Notes: generated by a model not told the origin, from the letters alone. A stretch of 64,000 bases of DNA from Nocardia harenae NBRC 108248 (GCF_001612885.1 NZ_BDBH01000002.1:62016-126015), one strand, 5' to 3'. Positions 50,820 through 58,982 are shown, counted from the stretch's first letter. Translations and numbers: made by a program.

Positions 50820-52168
50820 TGGGCGGCAAGTTCTACGACGCCCCCATCGACGAATACCTCCCGCAGAACGGCAACCGGGGATACCGCGTCTCCCGCTACG
50901 AGCTGGAGCTCGGCTACCGGGTGGCGGGCAACCGGCTCACCGGCCGGGCCGTGATCACCGCGGTCACCACCGAGGCGCGCGACCGCTTCGCGCTCGACCT
51001 CTCGCAGGCCATGCGGGTGACCAAGGTCTTCGTCAACGGCATGAAGGCCGCGCGCTACGTGCACCAGCACCACAAGCTGGTGGTCACCCCGCAGCAGAAG
51101 ATCCCCGCGGGCGGCGTGCTCACCTTCACCGTGCAGTACGGCGGAACGCCGCGGCCGGTGCGCGGGCCGTGGGGCGAGGTCGGCTGGGAGGAGCTCACCG
51201 AGGGCGCGCTGGTCGCCAGCCAGCCGAACGGCGCCGCGTCGTGGTTCCCCTGCGACGACCACCCGAGCTCGAAGGCCAGCTACCGCATCGCCATCACCAC
51301 CGACTCGCCGTACTACGCGCTCGCCAACGGCACCCTGGTGCGCAAGCAGACCAAGGCCAGCCAGACCACCTGGGTGTACGAGCAGCCCGAGCCGATGGCC
51401 GGCTACCTGGCCACCATCCAGATCGGGCACTACCGCAGGCACCGGATCGGCTCCGCGCACAGCCCGGTGCCGATGGACGCCGTTGTCCCGACCCGGCTGC
51501 GCGCCGCCTTCGAGCACGACTTCGCCAGGCAGCCGCGGATGATGGAGCTCTTCACCGAGCGCTTCGGCCCCTACCCCTTCGTCGGCTACACCGTCGTGGT
51601 CACCGACGACGAGCTGGAGATCCCGATCGAGGCGCAGGGCATCTCCATCTTCGGCGCCAACCACTGCGACGGCAGGCGCAGCGCCGAGCGGCTGGTGGCG
51701 CACGAGCTCGCGCACCAGTGGTTCGGCAACAGCGTGACCATCAGGCAGTGGCGCGACATCTGGCTGCACGAGGGCTTCGCCTGCTACGCCGAGTGGCTCT
51801 GGTCCGAGGAGTGCGGCGGGCCGGGCGCCGACCGAATGGCCCGCGCCGCCAGGCACAACCTGGCCAGGCAGCGGCAGGACATCGTGGTCGGCGACCCGGG
51901 CCCGGCCCGGATGTTCGACGACCGGGTCTACAAGCGCGGCGCGCTCACCCTGCACGCACTCCGGCTGGAGCTCGGCGACCGCGCCTTCTTCGCGCTGCTG
52001 CGCGAGTGGACCACCCGCTACCGGCACTCCTCGGTGATCACCGAGGAGTTCACCGACCTGGCCGGGCACTACACCACGATCCCGCTGCGCCCGCTCTGGG
52101 AGTCCTGGCTGCACCGCGCCGAGCTGCCGCAGCTGCCGCCGCTCGGCGGGGTTCAGGGCGCCAGGTAG
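50819..52168 (+). CDS. M1-family metallopeptidase (aminopeptidase N-like)
   Basis: A 449-residue zinc peptidase. The zinc site HELAHQW (His295, Glu296, His299) with Glu318 in LHEGFACYAEW is intact. The GxMEN aminopeptidase motif is altered to IPIEAQGISIF, so exopeptidase specificity is uncertain. It has only the N-terminal beta and catalytic domains. ATG 50819 overlaps the synthetase stop by one base. This coupling suggests it works with the synthetase, for instance trimming or protecting against its product; this is inference. The end overlaps a small convergent gene. Confidence 0.88.
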   Translation: MGGKFYDAPIDEYLPQNGNRGYRVSRYELELGYRVAGNRLTGRAVITAVTTEARDRFALDLSQAMRVTKVFVNGMKAARYVHQHHKLVVTPQQKIPAGGVLTFTVQYGGTPRPVRGPWGEVGWEELTEGALVASQPNGAASWFPCDDHPSSKASYRIAITTDSPYYALANGTLVRKQTKASQTTWVYEQPEPMAGYLATIQIGHYRRHRIGSAHSPVPMDAVVPTRLRAAFEHDFARQPRMMELFTERFGPYPFVGYTVVVTDDELEIPIEAQGISIFGANHCDGRRSAERLVAHELAHQWFGNSVTIRQWRDIWLHEGFACYAEWLWSEECGGPGADRMARAARHNLARQRQDIVVGDPGPARMFDDRVYKRGALTLHALRLELGDRAFFALLREWTTRYRHSSVITEEFTDLAGHYTTIPLRPLWESWLHRAELPQLPPLGGVQGAR

Positions 52169-52341
52169 CGGGCGGCCAGCTCCTCGACCAGCGGGTCGTC
52201 GTCGGCGACGGCCTCGAGGTCGATGAGGTCGGTGCGGACCGCGTTCTGCCTGGTGTCGTCGTGCTCCGGATCGGGCGCGCCGTCCTCGGCGAGCTGGCGC
52301 TCCAGCTTCTCCCGGATCCTGGCCTTCAACGTGTCACTCAT
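52153..52341 (-). CDS. Small acidic hypothetical protein
   Basis: A 62-residue charged, helical protein (MSDTLKARIREKLERQLAED...). The C-terminus EELAARYLAP overlaps the last 16 bp of the M1 peptidase gene. No family recognised. ATG 52341 or ATG 52347. Confidence 0.5.
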   Translation of the reverse strand: MSDTLKARIREKLERQLAEDGAPDPEHDDTRQNAVRTDLIDLEAVADDDPLVEELAARYLAP

Positions 52342-52374
52342 ACCCATTGGCTTCCCGCCGCTCGGTCGGCGAAT

Positions 52375-52791
52375 CTAGACCGGGGTGAGCCAGCCGCCCA
52401 GCGGCGAGTTGCGCAGCACCGTGTAGACCGCCAGCATTCCGAGGAACGCCCAGAGCATCCACTTCTCCAGCCCGGGCAGCCGCACCCCCTCGCCGCGCCA
52501 GGCCCTGCGGGTCCAGTCGGCGAGCCACAGCACGAAGGCGAGCACCAGCGGCAGCACCAGGATATTGCTGTGCAGCGAGCCGAGCAGGTCGCCCTCGGTG
52601 AGCAGGTGCGTACCGCGCAGCCCGCCGCAGCCGGGGCAGTACCACCCGGTGAGCGCGTAGACCGGGCATACCCCGTAGGAGCCTTCCACGTGCGGATCGC
52701 GCAGGTGCAGCAGCACCGCGACGCCGATTCCGGCGCCCGCGACGGCCAGCGGCGCGACCACGCCGAAGCGGCTCCGGGTAGCGGTAGTCAC
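52375..52791 (-). CDS. DUF2752 membrane protein
   Basis: A 138-residue protein with a first helix (residues 10-28) and the DUF2752 signature GVCPVYALTGWYCPGCGGLRGTH, then two more helices. Cys-rich CPxxxxTGxxCPGCG is the family hallmark, of unknown function. GTG 52791 chosen; the frame runs to 52866. It lies 33 bp after the small acidic gene and may be co-transcribed with it. Confidence 0.82.
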   Translation of the reverse strand: MTTATRSRFGVVAPLAVAGAGIGVAVLLHLRDPHVEGSYGVCPVYALTGWYCPGCGGLRGTHLLTEGDLLGSLHSNILVLPLVLAFVLWLADWTRRAWRGEGVRLPGLEKWMLWAFLGMLAVYTVLRNSPLGGWLTPV

Positions 52792-53040
52792 GGCTTCCAA
52801 CGGTAGCGCACCGGATACCCGGGCGCCGCCAACCGTAACGGTCCGACGGTTTTGGACGGATCTCACAAAAGAGGCTCTTCAATCGTGCGCAATATATCCA
52901 CCGTCCATAACACGTATGGGGCTCTGAATTTTGGGTATAAACGCTGCACGAGCAAGGATTTCCCGAGAGGAGCGCTTGCTCTGGCAAGCACTTTGCTTGC
53001 GGCGTATGGTGTGGCGGTAGACACAAAGGAGTGTGCTCGC
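52792..53040. other. AT-rich promoter region of a hydrolase gene
   Basis: About 250 bp, visibly poorer in GC (stretches such as AATATATCC and TTTTGGGTATAAA). Alternating GCTTGC/GCAAGC repeats at about 52974-53001 could be an operator. Probably holds the divergent promoters of the DUF2752 gene and the hydrolase; a likely Lsr2 target by composition. Confidence 0.5.
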
Positions 53041-54099
53041 ATGCTGGTCAAGTCGATGCGGACGGTCGCCGGGCTCCGCGGATCCGAACCCCTCACCGCC
53101 GCCTACCGCGCCGGGCTGCGCTCACGCACCTACGGCTCCGCCTCGCTGAACCGTCCCGCCGCCGAGCCCGACATCTTCCCGGTCACCACCGTGGACGGCG
53201 CCAAGCTCCGGGTGCACGCCTACGGCCCCGCCGATGCCGACGCCATCGTGCTCATCCACGGCTGGAGCTGCTGTATCGAGTACTGGAACCCGCAGATCAA
53301 CGCCTTCGCCGAGAACTTCCGGGTGATCTCCTACGATCAGCGCGGCCACGGCGACAGCGGCCTCGGCCGGCTCGCCCCCAGCGGCGAGACCTTCGCCGAC
53401 GACCTCGCCACCGTGCTCGACGCCACGCTGCGCCCCGGGCAGAAGGCGCTCCTGGTCGGCCACAGCATGGGCGGCATCACCATCCAGGCCTGGGCGCAGC
53501 GCTACCCCGAGCAGGTCGCCCGCCGCGCGGCCGGTGTCATCCTGGCCAATACCGCCGCCAAGGACATCAAGAGCGAGACCGACCTGCTGCCGCTGTTGAA
53601 CAAGCAGCTCTCGGTGGGCGGCAACCCCCTCACCCTGCTCGGCGCCGCCGTCCGGATGCCCATGTTCGTCGCCGAGGCGCTGCTCTTCGCCCCGGTACCG
53701 GTACCCGACGTCTGGCCGGTCGGGCTCGCGCTCAAGCACCGGGTGATGACGAGCAGGGCCACCGACGAGCAGGTCTCCTTCGCGCTCGACGTCGTCCGCT
53801 CCTGCCGCCCGCTCTCCCGCGGCCTGCACGCCGCCGCGCTCGCCGAACTCGACCTCGGCGAAGCCGCCGCGCACCTGGCCTCGGTGCCGACCACGGTGAT
53901 CGCCGGGGAGCACGACAAGCTGCTGCCCGAGCGGCTCTCCCGGCCGATCGTGCAGCACATCGTGCAGGCCGGTGGGACGGTCGACTATCAGGTGTGGCCG
54001 ACCGGGCACCTCGGGAATGTCGAGGAGGCGGAGCGGTTCAATGCCGAGATCGCCCGGATGGCGGGGATCTCCGGTGGGGTCACGGCGGTGGCGGGCTGA
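53041..54099 (+). CDS. Alpha/beta hydrolase
   Basis: A 352-residue hydrolase. HGWSCCIEYW is the oxyanion-hole region, the nucleophile Ser lies in VGHSMGGITIQ, and the acid and base are in GEHDKLLP and TGHLGNVE. It resembles the mycobacterial lipase/epoxide-hydrolase-like group. AAGGAG lies 9 bases before ATG 53041. The stop overlaps a possible CTG start of the next small gene. Starts a plus-strand run with DUF35 and thiolase genes. Confidence 0.9.
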   Translation: MLVKSMRTVAGLRGSEPLTAAYRAGLRSRTYGSASLNRPAAEPDIFPVTTVDGAKLRVHAYGPADADAIVLIHGWSCCIEYWNPQINAFAENFRVISYDQRGHGDSGLGRLAPSGETFADDLATVLDATLRPGQKALLVGHSMGGITIQAWAQRYPEQVARRAAGVILANTAAKDIKSETDLLPLLNKQLSVGGNPLTLLGAAVRMPMFVAEALLFAPVPVPDVWPVGLALKHRVMTSRATDEQVSFALDVVRSCRPLSRGLHAAALAELDLGEAAAHLASVPTTVIAGEHDKLLPERLSRPIVQHIVQAGGTVDYQVWPTGHLGNVEEAERFNAEIARMAGISGGVTAVAG

Positions 54100-54419
54100 C
54101 CGCTTTCCCCGAAGCCGAGGTCGCGGTCCGCTGGGGCCGCACCGGCGACTCCCGCTTCCCCGCCGCCGCCGAGGTGGACGGCCGCTGGTGGGTGGTGCGC
54201 GCGAACCCGTTCCCCGACCACGAGATGTACACGCTCTTCGTGGACGGGCAGGTCCGCTTCGACTTCTCCGACGCTCCCGAGCCGTGGACCGGGCTCCGCA
54301 CCGGCCTGCGCGGGCTGGGCCGCCGGTCCATCCGCGCCGCACTCACCCCGCTTCGCCCGTTCGCCGTCTACGGCAGCGAAGTCGGGCAGCCCTGCGACAT
54401 CCCCTTCTGCTGCGGCTGA
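54096..54419 (+). CDS. Small conserved hypothetical protein
   Basis: A 107-residue protein if it starts at CTG 54096, which overlaps the hydrolase stop as CTGA. Otherwise GTG 54174 gives 81 residues. The part from FPEAEVAVRWGRTGDSRFP to GRWWVVRANPFPDHEMYTLF reads as real protein, and it ends with GQPCDIPFCCG. Codon use is normal. No family recognised. The unusual start is the weak point. Confidence 0.55.
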   Translation: MTAFPEAEVAVRWGRTGDSRFPAAAEVDGRWWVVRANPFPDHEMYTLFVDGQVRFDFSDAPEPWTGLRTGLRGLGRRSIRAALTPLRPFAVYGSEVGQPCDIPFCCG

Positions 54420-54430
54420 CGCCACGTGTC

Positions 54431-54445
54431 GAGAATGCAATTCTC
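54431..54445. promoter_or_regulatory. Palindrome GAGAATGCAATTCTC (operator copy 1)
   Basis: GAGAAT-N3-ATTCTC, extended by one flanking C-G pair. It is the first of two identical-type sites in the 150-bp region before the DUF35/thiolase pair, 108 bp from copy 2. Confidence 0.6.
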
Positions 54446-54538
54446 GTAGTCGCCGACCCTTAACCTCGCCGATACCAGCGCCAACGCAACAGCCGGTTGA
54501 CTGCGCAGCACCCTCATGGAAATCTGTAGTTCCAAAAT

Positions 54539-54553
54539 GAGAATATAATTCTC
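54539..54553. promoter_or_regulatory. Palindrome GAGAATATAATTCTC (operator copy 2)
   Basis: Same GAGAAT-N3-ATTCTC design as the copy at 54431, extended by a T-A pair. It sits directly before AAGGAGG, the ribosome-binding site of the DUF35 gene, so a bound regulator would block transcription. The regulator gene is not in view; a TetR-type repressor is the likeliest class. Confidence 0.65.
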
Positions 54554-54569
54554 ACAAGGAGGACTACGC

Positions 54570-54989
54570 ATGGCCACAGCGCTTGCGGCAGAGGTCTCGA
54601 CCTGGCCCGAGGACAACCCGCAGCTGATCGGCAGCCGGTGCGCCGCCTGCGCCGCCACCACCTGGCCGCGGCAGTCGCGCTGCCCGCGGTGCAGCGGCCC
54701 GGACATGGCCGACCTGCTGCTGCCCCGCACCGGCACCCTGATCGCCTGGACCACCCAGGGTTTCGTGCCGAAGCTGCCGTACGCGGGCAAGGAGAACGCC
54801 GACAGTTTCCAGCCCTTCGGCGTCGGCCTCGTGCAGCTCGGCGACGACGTGCGGGTGGAGACGCGGCTCACCGAGTCCGACCCCGAGGTGCTGCGCTTCG
54901 GCATGGACGTCGAGCTGACCTTCGTGCCGCTCTACGTCGACGACACCGGCGAAGAGGTCATGACCTGCGCCTTCCAGCCGGTTCAGTGA
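54570..54989 (+). CDS. Zn-ribbon/OB-fold (DUF35) protein
   Basis: A 139-residue protein with an N-terminal zinc ribbon (SRCAACAATTWPRQSRCPRC) and a DUF35 OB fold ending in VPLYVDDTGEEVMTCAFQPV. Such proteins assemble with thiolase-like enzymes and bind acyl-CoA, as in steroid side-chain degradation. 10 bp before the thiolase gene. GGAGG precedes the ATG, next to operator copy 2. Confidence 0.9.
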   Translation: MATALAAEVSTWPEDNPQLIGSRCAACAATTWPRQSRCPRCSGPDMADLLLPRTGTLIAWTTQGFVPKLPYAGKENADSFQPFGVGLVQLGDDVRVETRLTESDPEVLRFGMDVELTFVPLYVDDTGEEVMTCAFQPVQ

Positions 54990-54999
54990 GGAGATCCAG

Positions 55000-56142
55000 A
55001 TGAACGACGTCGCCATCATCGGCGTGGGGCTGCACCCGTTCGGCCGCTTCCCGAAGACCGCCATCGAGCTCGGCGCCGAGGCCATCCAGCTCGCGCTCGC
55101 CGATGCCGGGGTGCAGTGGAAGGACATCCAGTTCGGCTTCGGCGGCAGCTACGAGGTGAGCAACCCCGATGCCGTCACCCGCCTGGTCGGCCTCACCGGC
55201 ATCCCCTTCACCAATGTCTTCAACGCCTGCGCCACCGCGGCGAGCTCGATCGAGCAGACCGCCGAGGCCATCCGCTCCGGCCGGTACGACATCGGCATCG
55301 CCGTCGGCATGGACAAGCACCCGCGCGGCGCCTTCACCGACGACCCGGCCAAACTCGGCCTCCCCTCCTGGTACGCCGAGAACGGCCAGTTCGTGACTAC
55401 CCAGTTCTTCGGCATCAAGGCCAATCGCTACATCCACGAGCACGGCATCTCGCAGCGCACCCTCGCCAAGGTCGCCGCCAAGAACTTCCGCAATGGGGCG
55501 CTCAACCCGAATGCCTTCCGGCGCAAGCCCATCTCCGAGGACGACATCCTCAACTCGACCATGCTCAACTACCCGCTCACCCAGTACATGTTCTGCTCCC
55601 CCGACGAGGGCGCGGCGGCGGTGATCATGTGCCGCGGCGACCTCGCCGCCCGCTACACCACCAAGCCGATCTACCTGCGCAGCAGTGCGATCCGCACCCG
55701 CCGCTACGGCGCCTACGAGGTGCACAGCACCTGGGCCGCCATCGACGAGGACGTCTCGCCCACCGTCTACGCCTCCCGGGCCGCCTTCGAGACCGCGGGC
55801 ATCGGCCCCGAGGACGTCGACGTCATCCAGCTCCAGGACACGGACGCGGGCGCCGAGGTGATCCACATGGCGGAGAACGGGTTCTGCAAGGACGGGGAGC
55901 AGGAGAAGCTGCTCGCCGAGGGGGCGACCGAGATCGGCGGGCGGTTGCCGGTCAACACCGACGGGGGGTTGATCGCCAACGGTGAGCCGATCGGGGCGTC
56001 CGGGATCCGGCAGGTGTACGAGATCGTGCAGCAGCTGCGCGGGACGGCCGGGGAGCGGCAGGTTCCCGGCCACCCCAAGGTGGGATTCGCGCAGGTCTAC
56101 GGTGCGCCCGGTACCGCCGCGGCCTCGGTGCTCACCACCTGA
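55000..56142 (+). CDS. Thiolase-like / lipid-transfer (SCP-x type) protein
   Basis: A 380-residue thiolase-fold protein. Cys77 in FNACATAASS occupies the nucleophile position. The C-terminal conserved CxG motif of true thiolases is replaced by VYGAPGTAAAS, as in the Ltp2-like group that acts as retro-aldolase with a DUF35 partner. The preceding DUF35 gene fits this pairing. Likely acyl-CoA or steroid side-chain metabolism. AGGAGAT precedes ATG 55000. Confidence 0.88.
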   Translation: MNDVAIIGVGLHPFGRFPKTAIELGAEAIQLALADAGVQWKDIQFGFGGSYEVSNPDAVTRLVGLTGIPFTNVFNACATAASSIEQTAEAIRSGRYDIGIAVGMDKHPRGAFTDDPAKLGLPSWYAENGQFVTTQFFGIKANRYIHEHGISQRTLAKVAAKNFRNGALNPNAFRRKPISEDDILNSTMLNYPLTQYMFCSPDEGAAAVIMCRGDLAARYTTKPIYLRSSAIRTRRYGAYEVHSTWAAIDEDVSPTVYASRAAFETAGIGPEDVDVIQLQDTDAGAEVIHMAENGFCKDGEQEKLLAEGATEIGGRLPVNTDGGLIANGEPIGASGIRQVYEIVQQLRGTAGERQVPGHPKVGFAQVYGAPGTAAASVLTT

Positions 56143-56262
56143 GTGCGGGGAACGAGTTCGGCCCGGCCGGTGTGGCCGAGCCGAACTCACCGTCAGCTCC
56201 GACGGAAACCCGCCGCGGACCTCGCGTTCGCGGGGCCCGGTCCGTACGGGCGCCCGCGCGGG

Positions 56263-56700
56263 TCAGAGCCGAGTCATCGTCGATTCGTACCCGCCCCCGC
56301 CGGGGTAGACCCACGCCCCCGCGTTGCTGCGGTCGTCCTCGGTGAAAACGCCGCGGTAGTAGGCGGGCGATCCCTTCTCGCCCGCCCAGATCGTGAGCGT
56401 GTCGCCCTCGAGTTCGTAGACGTAGTCGAAGGTGTTGCCCGCGCTGTCGTAGAAGCGCGAGGTGATGTCGGGCGCGGGCGCCTCCGCGCCGAACGGGCGC
56501 TCCCGGCCGATGATCTCCAGGCCGCGGATGTGCTGCCCGTACTGGTGCAGCTCGACGTGCTGGATCAGGAAGAATCCGCCCGCCATCCACTCGTACCGGA
56601 TTTCTCCCTCGACCTCGGGGCCGCGCACGCGCCACGCTCCGGTCAGCCGGTCGAGGCGGCGCAGTTCGGCGTCCGGGCCGTGCTCGGTTCCAGTGCTCAT
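56263..56700 (-). CDS. DUF1579 family protein
   Basis: A 145-residue beta-barrel-like protein (LDRLTGAWRVRG...EIRYEWMAGGFFLIQHVE...YYRGVFTEDD). The family is similar to lipocalin/THAP4-like domains and its role is unknown. It lies 36 bp behind the DUF998 gene, with which it probably forms an operon under the TGAAC operator. Confidence 0.8.
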   Translation of the reverse strand: MSTGTEHGPDAELRRLDRLTGAWRVRGPEVEGEIRYEWMAGGFFLIQHVELHQYGQHIRGLEIIGRERPFGAEAPAPDITSRFYDSAGNTFDYVYELEGDTLTIWAGEKGSPAYYRGVFTEDDRSNAGAWVYPGGGGYESTMTRL

Positions 56701-56736
56701 CGTTCGAGTCCTTTCGGTAGGGGTATCGGTAGTGAT

Positions 56737-57375
56737 TCAGTCCGCGGAATTCAGCGCCCGGACAGCGATGACCGATGGCCACAGCCACAGCATCGCCCCG
56801 CCGAGCAGCATCCAGCGGTAGTCGGGCAGCCCGAATGCCACCGCCGAGAGCACGAGGTAGGCCAGCGCGGTCCCGACCGAGTAGGCGGCCCAGCCACGGC
56901 GGCCGGCCCTGGCGAACCGGCGCGCACCGACGAACGCGGCGACGACCAGCGCCAGCCCGGCCGTGGCCGGGGCGATCGAGTGCAGGACGCCGTGCCAGGA
57001 CACGGTCTCGGTGGCGCCGGGCGGGAAGCCGTCCGCGGCGTCGGCCGGGAACACCCCCGCCCAGATCAACGCGACACCGTAGGCCGCGATCAGCCCGGGC
57101 ACCAGGGACCATCGGCGGCCTGCATCGAACCTCCGGTGCAGCCCCGCCGCCCCCGCGACCGCCAGCGCGCCTGCGAGCAGGAAGTTCGCCACCTGGAGCC
57201 AGCCGAAGTCGCCGAGGGCGAGCAGGCTCAGCGGATGCCGCGCGGGATCGAACCCGGTCCGGGTGATCGCCTGGAGAACGATTGCGGAAACGAACAGCGG
57301 CCCCGCGACCGCACCGCAGGCGAGGAGCGATTTCGCGGAGGCATCGACGGCCGTCGGCGGCGAAGTGGTGGTCAT
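56737..57375 (-). CDS. DUF998 membrane protein
   Basis: A 212-residue protein with six transmembrane helices and the DUF998 pattern (TRTGFDPARHPLSLLALGDFGWLQVANF...GVFPADAADGFP...HGVLH). Function unknown. Starts at ATG 57375, 20 bp after a tandem operator (57395-57427). Followed by the DUF1579 gene. Confidence 0.88.
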   Translation of the reverse strand: MTTTSPPTAVDASAKSLLACGAVAGPLFVSAIVLQAITRTGFDPARHPLSLLALGDFGWLQVANFLLAGALAVAGAAGLHRRFDAGRRWSLVPGLIAAYGVALIWAGVFPADAADGFPPGATETVSWHGVLHSIAPATAGLALVVAAFVGARRFARAGRRGWAAYSVGTALAYLVLSAVAFGLPDYRWMLLGGAMLWLWPSVIAVRALNSAD

Positions 57376-57390
57376 GGTCGCTCTCCTTCG

Positions 57391-57837
57391 TCATTGAACC
57401 ATTTGGTTCACTGAACTTATTGGTTCAGTATCATGCCAATCGAGACCGCGGCCGTCAACGCCCGGCGGGTTTAGGCGTCGCCCGGTTCCCGCCAGCGGGG
57501 TCGAGTCCAGATAGGTGATCTCGTAGACCCGCTCGGCGAACCGCCAGCCTGCTCCCACGCGCCGGTAGCGATCGTGGTAGACGGCGTAGTTGGTATGCGA
57601 ACGGCCGTCCCGCAGCCGTCCGAACTCGTGGACGTAGGCGCGGCCCGATGCCGTATCCCCGGTGAGGGCGATCGGACCGGGGTGCGTGGTCTGCACGAAG
57701 CACTCCCACGCACCCTGCATCCGCTCGACGTTCGCGCGGATCGCCGCCCGCCCCCGCAGCTCGATGCCTGCCTCCGGAATCCGCCACACCCCGTCATCGG
57801 TGAAGAGCGCGGCGAAGCGGTCGTAGTCGTGCATCAT
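57391..57837 (-). pseudogene. SnoaL-like protein, probably 5'-truncated
   Basis: A 148-residue frame from ATG 57837 with a SnoaL/NTF2-like fold (FAALFTDDGVWRIPEAGIELRG...TNYAVYHDRYRRVGAGWRFAERV). The first helix that normally precedes this (about 15-20 residues) is missing. Upstream sequence instead encodes a sigma factor on the other strand, and there is no ribosome-binding site. The 3' end runs through the TGAAC operator, giving an odd tail (DTEPISSVNQMVQ). Probably damaged by a deletion at about 57,838-57,843. Confidence 0.6.
57395..57427. promoter_or_regulatory. Tandem TGAAC-N6-GTTCA operator
   Basis: Two copies of the palindrome, TGAACCATTTGGTTCA (57395-57410) and TGAACTTATTGGTTCA (57412-57427), centres 17 bp apart. 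They lie 20 bp upstream of the DUF998 ATG. Typical of TetR-type operators bound by two dimers. No regulator gene adjacent. Confidence 0.7.
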
Positions 57838-58503
57838 CGCGAACGCTATGTGGGCGAATGGATTCCGGAGCCGGTGCCCGGTCGCATCGGATGGCTCGGC
57901 GAGCCCCAGGCAGGCGCCGCCGATCCCGCCGACCGGGTCACCCTCGACGAATCCCTCGGCATGGCCTTCCTCGTGGTGCTCGACGCGATGACCCCGGCCG
58001 AACGGGTCGCCTTCGTCCTGCACGACGTGTTCGGCTACCCGTTCGCCGAGATCGCCGCCATTGTCGGGCGCAGTCCGGGCGCCTGCCGCCAGCTGGCCTC
58101 GTCGGCACGGCGCAGGCTGCGTTCGTCGCATCGCCCGGTGCCGCACACGGCCAGGGAGACCGCGGTCGTCGCCGAGTTCCGGCGCGCCTGGCAGGCGGGC
58201 GATATCGACGCGCTGGTCGAGGTGCTCGACCCCGGCGTCACCGCGATCGCGGATACCGGCGGCCTGGCTCGGGGCTACCCGCACCCGCTGCGCGGCGCCG
58301 AGCAGGTCGCGCACGCGTGTGTCGAAGTGCGCGCTAAGGTCGCGGAGCTGACGTTGCGGGAACATGCGGTCAACGGTCGCCCCGGCCTGGTGGCCCTGCT
58401 CGACGGCGCCGTCGTGACGGTCTACGCGCTGGACGTCGCGGGATCGCGGATCACCCGCATCTGGGCGATCCGGAATCCGGAGAAACTGCGCGCCTGGACC
58501 TGA
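57838..58503 (+). pseudogene. ECF41-type sigma factor remnant lacking region 2
   Basis: Encodes RERYVGEWIPEPVPG, sigma region 4 (MTPAERVAFVLHDVFGYPFAEIAAIVGRSPGACRQL) and the ECF41 SnoaL-like C-terminal domain ending in NPEKL. The entire N-terminal region 2, which contacts the -10 element, is absent; upstream of base 57838 the frame reads the opposite strand of the SnoaL gene. The GGG of the ECF41 DGGGK motif is altered to DTGGLAR. Translation could begin at GTG 57850 or ATG 57961, but the product could not act as a normal sigma factor. Confidence 0.7.
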
Positions 58504-58604
58504 CCGCCGCGCGCCGGCCGGCAGCCGGCACGTCGCCGGTCACCGTGCGCTTCCTGGTCGGCCCGGTCCGTGGGCGTGGCGTAGGTGACGAGGCCGGCCC
58601 GGGT

Positions 58605-58964
58605 TCAGCGGCAGCAGTTGGGGTCGAGTACCACGCACAGCGCGGACAGGGCTTCGCGGCGGGCCCGATGGTAGGTGTTCATTCCCCGGCGCTCGGAGCC
58701 GATGAGCCCGGCCTTGCGGAGCTGGGTGAGGTGGTGGGAGACGGTGGACTCGCCCAGCGCGACGGCTTCGGCGAGCTCACCGCTGTTGCGTTCACCCCCC
58801 GGGTCGCTGAGCAGGATCGACAGCAGCCGCACCCGCACCGGGTCGGCGATGGCCTTGAGCCGCAGCGCGATCGCCAGCGCGGTGTCCTCGTCCACCGGGG
58901 CCGCGGCGACCGGGGCGCAGCAGACCGGGGCGGTCGTGTCGATCACGGGCAGCGTCTTGGGCAT
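58605..58964 (-). CDS. ArsR/SmtB-family metalloregulator
   Basis: A 119-residue repressor with a winged helix (ALRLKAIADPVRVRLLSILL...SHHLTQLRKAGLIGSE). Cysteines Cys15-Cys16 near the N-terminus and C-terminal Cys112, Cys117 and Cys118 (CVVLDPNCCR) could sense As(III), Sb(III) or Cd(II). The ATG at 58964 faces cadI across a 103-bp operator region. The start further upstream (59039) would include the operator and is rejected. Confidence 0.88.
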   Translation of the reverse strand: MPKTLPVIDTTAPVCCAPVAAAPVDEDTALAIALRLKAIADPVRVRLLSILLSDPGGERNSGELAEAVALGESTVSHHLTQLRKAGLIGSERRGMNTYHRARREALSALCVVLDPNCCR

Positions 58965-58982
58965 GTCCCCCACCCTACCGAC

